From assembly GCA_003024985.2 (NCBI GenBank), contig PXIH01S0003588.1: a stretch of DNA of 14,140 nucleotides; one strand, 5' to 3'. The stretch's first letter is position 1; each line of letters starts with the position of its first letter. The notes under the pieces were generated by a model. The model searched no databases. It was given only the letters and a program-made list of their open reading frames with translations, and had not been told where the DNA came from. This stretch comes from Euperipatoides rowelli. Lineage: Eukaryota > Onychophora > Udeonychophora > Euonychophora > Peripatopsidae. This document shows positions 8,761 through 14,140 of the stretch, piece by piece. Made by a program: the position numbers and the translations under genes.

Positions 8761-9110
8761 AAAAAGTTTAATCTTTATCATAGGTTTTGTTGGAAAACCG
8801 TTCAGAAATGGAATTACTAAGCTAGTATATTTTTTATCTTTATTTTATTTCTACTGGAATTATCATTTTGGTTGCGGTTATCATTACAATTAAAATTACT
8901 ATTTTGATTAAAGCTTTTATTTTGGTTAAAATTACTATTTTGTTTGAAATTATGATTTGATTTATTTTTATTGAAAGAATGAAATTTGTCAACCTGTTTG
9001 TTTTTATTAGGATATGGCATATTTTGATTGGTATCACTAGTGATGTATCCAATGCCGCCTGTGATTCTGTTGGAGAAATGGAGTGGAGAGTCAGAGTCAA
9101 GGACATCAGG
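8761..9110 (-). pseudogene. Gag C-terminal relic, Asn-rich (element 1)
   Basis: Directly upstream of protease on the minus strand, one frame (8817-9020 from an internal Met, extending right to about 9100) is rich in Asn, Lys, Phe, Gln and Ser, with repeated FNQN and SNFN words. Ty3/gypsy Gag tails often end in such a low-complexity RNA-binding stretch. No CCHC zinc knuckle is visible in this part. The capsid half of Gag is missing, because the element ends where element 2 begins. Assignment rests on position and composition. Confidence 0.65.
8885..8990. repeat. Imperfect short tandem repeats in the Gag tail
   Basis: Units related to AAAATTACTATTTTG alternate with TTAAAGCTTTTATTTTGG-like units. 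On the minus strand they encode the repeated Asn/Phe/Gln/Lys words of the element 1 Gag tail. The pattern fits slippage within a coding low-complexity tract. Confidence 0.6.
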
Positions 9111-9160
9111 CTGATCTTATCCATAACACAGGAAACATCATTCCTATGGGTTTATAATAA

Positions 9161-9522
9161 CCTAAGGGTAAACATTCTTGTTGCTCATTGGTATGTTATT
9201 TCTGTAACATCAAAGGCCATGTGCAATGCAATTGTTTTAGGAAAAGAAATCAGGTTGAAATAGGTACAATGGCTCTAGGCAGGGTTGTTGGGGTGGTTAT
9301 AAATGCCAAAATGAAAGTTCAAATTTCCATAGTGGTGCCCATAAACAATGGAGACCCAATTATAGGTCTTGGTCTAATAGACAAAACAATCAATACCCCT
9401 TGACTGAACCCAATTCAAACCCAGTTGGGCCCAGAAAAAAACAACTAGCCATAAACCCAGTCCTCACCCAGGGGAGTTTACTTGGTGTAGGTCAGGGTAC
9501 AGGAGTCAAACTTTCAGTATAA
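9161..9522 (+). pseudogene. Gag nucleocapsid knuckle and C-terminal tail (element 2)
   Basis: A CCHC zinc knuckle of the form C-x2-C-x4-H-x4-C lies at 9194-9235 (CYFCNIKGHVQCNC), followed by basic FRKRNQ. Such knuckles bind element RNA during packaging. A one-base shift near 9240-9260 then moves into a frame rich in Gly, Asn, Arg, Ser and Gln (RYNGSRQGCWGGYK, RPNYRSWSNRQNNQYP) that runs to TAA at 9520-9522, typical of a Gag tail. The stop at 9158-9160 and lack of recognisable capsid sequence to the left mark the truncated end. Confidence 0.85.
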
Positions 9523-9798
9523 AAATCAGATACTTTCACCTCCTATAATCATTATGATATTCTAAGGGGTTATGATGATGAGGCGATGAATTCACCTATG
9601 GAAACAAATGGGGATCCCAAGCTACGTAGACAGGCCTGCCAGGTGTAACCGCAGGGGTGCCAATAAATGAATTATGACTGGTCACATCAGGGAACTGGTA
9701 AGTCCTCCAAAGGGAAAAACTGAGCCAAACTAAGGCAATTCAAAACCCCAACGCCCACGATTAACAAAAAAAATAGTAACCATAGAACTTGATCCTAT
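9523..9798 (+). pseudogene. Gag-protease linker relic (element 2)
   Basis: Between the Gag tail and protease the DNA keeps the composition of the element. It has readable patches such as YNHYDILRGYDDEAMNSP near 9540-9600 and VTIELDPICL just before the protease site, in different frames and separated by stops. No motif can be named. It is best read as the decayed connector that joins Gag to Pol. Confidence 0.55.
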
Positions 9799-10124
9799 TT
9801 GCCTGAGCAAATGGTCGACAATGGAGCCGAATACACTCTTCTGGATGACAGTTATGTGTGCCAACCAGAGGGCATTGAGTCATTTTCTCAAGTCACCTTA
9901 CTGTCTCCCCTTAATGGACAATCAGTGCAGGGCTACAAATCATTAGTAAATACAGTATGTCCTTTGAGAATGTATATTTTTTACAGGAAATTTGTGTAAC
10001 ATCTTTGCAGACCGATGGTGCCTTCCAGGTGATATTAGGTTATGATATGCTGCAAAGTCACCATGCTATCATAGACTCCCTCCAGGGTAGCATACATTTC
10101 ACCATTGAAGCAAGTGAAGCCTGA
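9799..10124 (+). pseudogene. Aspartic protease relic (element 2)
   Basis: The active-site motif reads MVDNGAEYTLLDD, with Asp at 9817-9819. The normal D-T/S-G-A has become D-N-G-A, which removes the Thr/Ser that supports the catalytic Asp. The frame stops at 9997-9999. After a one-base shift the domain resumes and the closing motif VILGYDMLQSHHAIID is at 10029-10076, with the frame ending in TGA at 10122-10124. Domain length, about 100 codons, is normal for the family. Confidence 0.88.
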
Positions 10125-10419
10125 TGTGGGTTTTCAGAGAAAAGCAGTCACCGCAAGACCATAGGTTCTCACTCAGTTGTCAGGGATGTCTTCAAAACAA
10201 GTGAAACAAATCAAGGCTCTGATGAAGGTCGATAAACTAGGTATCACTGGGGCACACAGGGAAAGGCTGGAGATTATACAGGATAATCAGAATATACTGA
10301 TAGAAGATGTATAAAAAATGACTGGAGCACCAGTGATACACCAATATATACCAAACAATATTGCATAACTTATTCAGCCTATGCTCCTCTTTGCCATAAA
10401 ATTGACAGCTATGACATGG
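10125..10419 (+). pseudogene. Protease-RT linker relic (element 2)
   Basis: This spacer corresponds to the variable region between protease and RT. Short patches such as GAHRERLEIIQDNQN are readable in one frame, but stops are frequent and I see no diagnostic motif until the RT motif near 10432. A minus-strand frame over 10237-10530 is antisense to it and is not considered a gene. Confidence 0.55.
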
Positions 10420-11010
10420 CAGGAATTGTGAAGAGGGGACGTTCTCGTTGGAACAGTCCGGTATTGGTTGTACCAAAAAAGGATTCTGATGATATATGAC
10501 TGGTGATCGACTTCGCATCAATAACATCATCCAACCATGATGCGTATAACTGATATACTTGATCGTCTGGGTGGTTCCAAGATATTCTCTAACCTCGATC
10601 TTAAAAAATGGATACTACAACATTGGGTTACACGAGAGCGTCCGAGAGAGATTCAGATTAACCTTGCCCTTCGGGACCTACATCCTCAATAGGCTACCCC
10701 AAGGATGCATAAATAGCACAGCAATCTTCCAAAACATCATGAATGATGCCCTAAGCCAACTGCTTAAGGAAGACGGAGTGTTCTGTTATATGGATGACAT
10801 CTTCGTCCATTCCAAGACAGAGGAAGAACATGTGGTCTTGCTAGAAAAATTATTCAAGGCACTAGGCAAGATCAACATGGCCAGGTGCCCTTCCAAATGC
10901 AACTTGTTCCAAAAATCAGTTACATTTTTGGAGCATGTTATCAATGCTTCCAGTAGTAGGCCATCAGAGGAGACATTGCATGCATAGAAAGTTTTGAGCA
11001 CCCCAACACC
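10420..11010 (+). pseudogene. Reverse transcriptase relic (element 2)
   Basis: The early motif NSPVLVVPKKDSDD lies at about 10450-10496, followed by LVIDF. In the next frame, DRLGGSKIFSNLDL carries the motif A catalytic Asp (10597-10599). A shift in an A run leads to the open frame ending at 10987, with YYNIGLHESVRERF, then LPQGCINSTAIFQNIMND and the catalytic FCYMDDIFVHS (YMDD at 10787-10798). All three catalytic aspartates are therefore kept, though in separate frames. The palm/thumb ends with FLEHVI, where FLGH is usual. A stop at 10985-10987 separates it from the connection region. Confidence 0.93.
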
Positions 11011-11575
11011 ATGAGGCAGCTAAGGTCATTCCTGGGCACAATAAATTTTTACCGCAAGTTCATCAGTGACATTACCACTGTGGCCCTGCCCTTATATAAT
11101 TTGTTGAAAAGATGTAACATCAAGGTGAACTGGTCTCCAGAGGCAGAGCAAGCATTCTTAGAATTGAAACGCCACCTAACCACTGCTCCGGTTTTGGCTT
11201 TCCCAGATTTTACTAAACCATTCGAGATAATGTGTGATAATTCATTGTACGGTATAGGTGGGGTAGTTCAGCAGAAAGATGAGGAAGGTAACTCTAGGCC
11301 CTTGGCATACTGTAGCCACAAATTAAACAAATCAGAACAAATTACTCAGCAATAGAAAGGGAAGTATTAGCAATAGTCTATACCCTGCAGCAATTCCAGC
11401 ATATCACCTATGGTTTTCCTGTTGTCTTGAAGATGGATCATCGACCCCTCACCTATTGTTTTGAGATGAAAGAGTCCAATTGTCGGATCTCAAGATAACA
11501 ACTTAAGTATCGAATACCTACCAGGCAAGTTTAACGAAGTGGCTGACTGGTTGAGCCGTAATCCAGGTAGCTATC
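11011..11575 (+). pseudogene. Connection and RNase H relic (element 2)
   Basis: One frame (to TAG at 11353) carries RQLRSFLGTINFYRKFISD, VNWSPEAEQAFLELK and APVLAFPDFTKPFEIM, then CDNSLYGIGGVV with the first RNase H Asp at 11236-11238; the family usually has TDAS here. After a one-base shift at about 11340, NYSAIEREVLAIVYTLQQF carries the Glu and KMDHRPLTY another acidic site (Asp 11436-11438). The C-terminal signature YLPGKFNEVADWLSR is near 11515-11560. Acidic residues appear preserved while the frame is lost. Confidence 0.93.
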
Positions 11576-11674
11576 ATATCTAGTAACTTCGGACTGAAAG
11601 CTCAATCTTTATCCAATGCAAACATCTGACAGAATCAGGTCCTAGTTGCAGTCGGTAGCCGGATTTTACAGCAA

Positions 11675-12988
11675 TTGCAGGCAAATGAGGTGAAGGAAGG
11701 TGAGTATATACTCACAGAAGAGCAAGTGTTATGCAAAAAAGTTTATGATAACCCTAAGGGGGAGGAATGGAATTATCGGGTGCTTCTACCTCTAGCCTTG
11801 GTAAACGAGGTGTGTTTTAATAACCATGACAACATACAGGGTGGGGGCATCTGTTCTTCAATAAGACAATATGGAAGATTCGGTGAGTATTCACCTGGGA
11901 TGGCATGTATCGAGGTGTCCTTGCATATACTCAATCATGCGATAAGTGCCAGAAAAGAAACACAGTACGGATCAAGGCACCCTTCACCCCAATAATTCCC
12001 CCACCCACTCACTGTATGGATAGAGCATCATGTGATGTGCTGGGCCCATTATCCATTAGTAAAAGGAAGAACAGATACATCGTAATCTGGATGGACCATC
12101 TCAGCCGCATGTCATTCTCATTGGCCATATCTAATCAAGAAACAAGTACCTTGGCAAATGACTACTTAAACAGCATCTTTTCATGGTATGGTGGATCAAA
12201 AGTCAAAGTGAGCTACCGGGGCCCGGCATTGACAGGAAGAATATTTGCTAACCTGACAAGGAGGATGGGAACATATCATTGTTTCACTTCTGGGGATACC
12301 ATGCCCATGCAAATGGAGTGAGTGAAAGGATCAATGAAAAAGTCATTAATTTGTTATCACATTATTGCAACAAGAATTTTAGCAATTGGGATGAGATGCT
12401 CTCCCTAGTCATGTTCGCTTTCAACACTTCTATTCATCGGTTGCATGGTAGCACTCCCTTCTATGTTTTTCATGGGTTCTATCCCATAAACCCTGCAGTG
12501 GAAATAGCCAATTTTGAACTCAATTCCGAATATGAGCCACCTCAACTAATAGACCAGTTCACCCGATGGCTAGAAAGGGTGAGAACACAGGTGAGGGAAC
12601 ATCTGACCACTGCCACACACAGATCCTGCAATGATCGCAACCAGAACCATAGACTTCGTGAATTTGCTGAGGGTGACATAGTTTTAATGTTGGCCTTGGC
12701 CAGCTAAGTGGACAGAATAGGAAACTCAAGGCAAGATATAAGGGACCTTATTATGTGGTATTGTGAATGGGTCTCACTAATTATAAATTAAAGAATATAG
12801 AAGACACAACTGTGTTCAAATACACTCATATAGACAAAATAAAGAAATATTACAGTTGGCATGTGCTATCTGATACCGATTGAGAACCTGACGTGGCCAC
12901 CACAAAAACTCTTGAGGAAGAATCCGAAAAAGTTCCAGCCGAGAATGAAAATGAAGAAGATATCAACCTTATAGACTTTTGGGATTAA
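11675..12988 (+). pseudogene. Integrase relic with GPY/F motif (element 2)
   Basis: Integrase inserts element DNA into the host chromosome. The zinc finger has its histidine at 11825-11827 (NNHDN) in the first frame and SCDKCQKRN at 11935-11961 in the second. In the DDE core the first Asp is kept (CDVLGPL, 12034-12036), but the second is Tyr: SYRGPALTG at 12211-12237, where SDRGP is usual (12214-12216). The Glu is kept (HANGVSERIN, 12324-12326) after another shift near 12280-12300. The core continues to 12707 with AFNTSIHRLHGSTPFYVFHG. A further shift leads to the GPY/F motif YKGPYYVV (GPY 12743-12751) and VFKYTHIDKIKKYYS. Past a stop at 12881, an acidic tail ends in TAA at 12986-12988. Confidence 0.94.
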
Positions 12989-13650
12989 CCTGATGCTTTT
13001 GCCGAAAAAGTAGATTCTGACTCTCCTATACAAAGTTATACAAGTAGATATAGCTTTTGATCCAATCTTTTTGAGAATTTTTGGTGTACAAATGCGCATG
13101 CACTGAAGTTGTATCTCCGCTCAACTTTCAAGCTTTTATCTGTAAAATAAGTTTTATGGTTAAATTTATACTTAACCTAAAGTTTTTCAATGTTGTTAAC
13201 TAAGTGAAGAAAGTTTTTACACTTGTTCCCCAAAGTTAATCAAGTTCATACCTAACAAGGAACTGTCCATTTTAGTTCTTTTTTTTTTTTTTGGCTCAGT
13301 AAAAGTAATTAGTAGGTGATTGAATGGTATGGCCAATGGGGTCATGACCTTTGATGGCTTGTGGCATGATTTTAGCAAGGTGAAGATCGGCAGCATTGCT
13401 TTTGTGATAAATGTCTCCACTTTACAGAGGTATCACTCATACGGTCAAAGTTGTCGATATCTTAATGCAGAATCATGGGACATTCATCTGGGACTGAAAC
13501 TTGTTTGCTTGCCATTTTAATCTTTTAGTCCTTCTTATTGTTTGAGCCATGATGATCAGTCTTTTTTAACTTGATAGTTTTTTTTTTATCTTGCACTAAA
13601 ATGTGAGTAAGGATCAATGCTCTGGCATTGAAAGTTTTATTTAAACCCTA
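12989..13650 (+). other. Non-coding 3' region of element 2
   Basis: After pol and before the polypurine tract lie about 660 bases without recognised motifs. A 63-codon ATG-started frame at 13329-13520 (MANGVMTFDGLWHDFSKVKI) is slightly G+C-enriched, but it has no membrane segment or envelope-like feature and may be chance. A 14-base T run lies at 13279-13292. The stretch is best read as the element's 3' untranslated region. Confidence 0.5.
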
Positions 13651-13659
13651 GGAGGGATG
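13651..13659 (+). promoter_or_regulatory. Putative polypurine tract of element 2
   Basis: AGGAGGGATG precedes a TGCAATGTAGTA sequence that looks like an LTR start. In LTR elements a short purine run just 5' of the 3' LTR primes plus-strand synthesis. Position after pol and the TG that follows support the call, but no second LTR is present to prove it. Confidence 0.5.
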
Positions 13660-14140
13660 CAATGTAGTACTGTAACATGCAATTTACTACATATGAGTGG
13701 GTTTGTTCAGTAGTGCATAGCCTACTTAACAAGTAATGGCCCTCCCCTTTTTTCTGTCATTTTTGTGGTTTACACAAGTACGCAAGCCTTATTTTTTATT
13801 TGTTAGGTGCTCCCTCTAATTTTGCTTTTTCCCTTATACCCCCCCCCCCCCTTCTTTGTGTCATTTTTCACTCCCCTGTTTCTTAGTATAATCTTGTTTC
13901 CATGGCATGCAGGGTTGACTACCTTACAGACAGATATTTTTGTTGGTGTAAATCATATCAAACATTATGATAATCATTTACTGTATATATGGATTTTTTC
14001 GCGAGAGTAATATTTTCGCGAGTTTCACGACAATCATATATTCGCGAAAATAAAGATTAGCAAATATTAATACTCATTAAAAACATTCAAAGTGCTGAAC
14101 TTACAGATTGGCTAAAGTCTTTCATAATCAAATCTTTTTT
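13659..14140 (+). repeat. Putative start of the 3' LTR of element 2, incomplete
   Basis: The LTR would begin at TG, at 13659 or 13664, right after the purine run, and continue beyond the window. ATGTAGTA (13663-13670) and TACTACAT (13686-13693) form an 8-base inverted repeat near its edge. An AATAAA lies at 14048-14053 and could serve as a polyadenylation signal. No matching 5' LTR is in the window, so neither the extent nor the identity can be confirmed. A 13-base C run is at 13839-13851, and a CGCGA-rich segment at 13995-14050 may belong to a different repeat. Confidence 0.4.
13995..14050. repeat. Clustered TCGCGA palindromic words
   Basis: TTTTCGCGAG occurs at 13995-14004 and 14013-14022, and ATTCGCGAAAA at 14040-14050. 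All three contain the palindrome TCGCGA, in a region otherwise poor in CG. The spacing and alternation suggest a fragment of an interspersed repeat that can fold back on itself. Confidence 0.6.

Larger units (their letters stand above)
6592..9110 (-). mobile_element. Ty3/gypsy element 1, decayed and truncated
   Basis: Read from right to left on the minus strand, the block contains, in order, an Asn-rich Gag tail, an aspartic protease, a reverse transcriptase with YLDD, a connection region, RNase H ending in GRENIFAD, and an integrase zinc-binding segment. This protease-RT-RNase H-integrase order is diagnostic of Ty3/gypsy (Metaviridae-type) elements. Frameshifts and stops interrupt every domain. 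No LTR, primer-binding site or integrase core is present. The left end stops inside integrase and the right end meets element 2. The copy cannot be autonomous. Confidence 0.93.
9161..13663 (+). mobile_element. Ty3/gypsy element 2, decayed, 5'-truncated
   Basis: On the plus strand the block shows a Gag CCHC knuckle and tail, protease, RT with YMDD, RNase H, integrase with HHCC and DDE-region motifs, a GPY/F motif, a non-coding 3' region and a polypurine tract. The order is that of Ty3/gypsy elements. It lacks the 5' LTR and the capsid part of Gag. Stops and frameshifts occur in every domain, with at least ten in total, so it is inactive. It is related to but clearly different from element 1, for example ILGYDML against ILGMDFF in protease and YMDD against YLDD in RT. 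The two meet head to head near 9110-9160. Confidence 0.95.

Noticed and set aside
8840-9124. Minus-strand frame rich in Ile, Leu and Thr
   Set aside because: It overlaps the Asn-rich Gag tail one frame away. The Ile/Lys repeats are its shadow.
8979-9263. Plus-strand frame of 94 codons across the element junction
   Set aside because: It lies antisense to element 1 on its left and out of frame with the CCHC knuckle of element 2 on its right.
10237-10530. Minus-strand frame of 97 codons
   Set aside because: Antisense to the decayed protease-RT linker of element 2, with no motif.
12866-13099. Minus-strand frame of 77 codons
   Set aside because: Antisense to the acidic integrase tail. Its basic/aromatic composition is the mirror of the Glu-rich codons.
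1-14140. CRISPR array, bacterial operon or toxin-antitoxin unit
   Set aside because: No regularly spaced short repeats, no ribosome-binding sites in front of frames, and the retroelement content is eukaryotic.

Overview
The window looks like an AT-rich, non-coding stretch of an animal genome, most likely a marine or other invertebrate. It has no operons, no tightly packed genes and no bacterial-type signals. Long A/T-rich spacers alternate with degenerate copies of Ty3/gypsy LTR retrotransposons, which here carry a GPY/F-type integrase tail and multiple frameshifts. Three isolated N characters (826, 2292, 6076) are assembly joins. I cannot name the species from this sequence.

Layout. 1-1339 is AT-rich spacer. 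1340-3224 holds two roughly 940-bp direct repeats that abut at a single N and differ at about 11% of positions in the part I counted by hand. Both carry a small minus-strand reading frame, intact in copy 2 (82 codons) and frameshifted in copy 1. 3225-4556 is spacer with nothing recognisable. 4611-5363 is a locally GC-richer, coding-like island of unknown family: a clean 113-codon frame followed by an interrupted, Lys/Arg-rich tail. 5545-5981 and 6078-6490 are a second direct-repeat pair of about 420 bp.

6592-13663 is dominated by two decayed Ty3/gypsy elements placed head to head. Element 1 (minus strand, about 6592-9110) reads, from right to left, Asn-rich Gag tail, protease, reverse transcriptase, RNase H and the first part of integrase, where it is cut off. 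Element 2 (plus strand, about 9161-13663) reads Gag zinc knuckle and tail, protease, reverse transcriptase, RNase H, and an integrase with a GPY/F motif and an acidic C-terminus. It is followed by about 660 bp of non-coding sequence, a polypurine tract and the probable start of a 3' LTR that runs off the window. Neither copy can be active: each has many stops and frameshifts, and several catalytic residues are replaced. The two are related but distinct lineages, because their motifs differ throughout.

The genes do not form a host pathway. In an active element, Gag, protease, RT/RNase H and integrase would together carry out particle assembly, reverse transcription and insertion. No tRNA, rRNA, CRISPR array or confidently functional host gene is visible. 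The most open questions are the unknown coding island at 4611-5363, the small minus-strand frame in the 940-bp repeats, and whether that tandem pair is real or an unmerged contig overlap.
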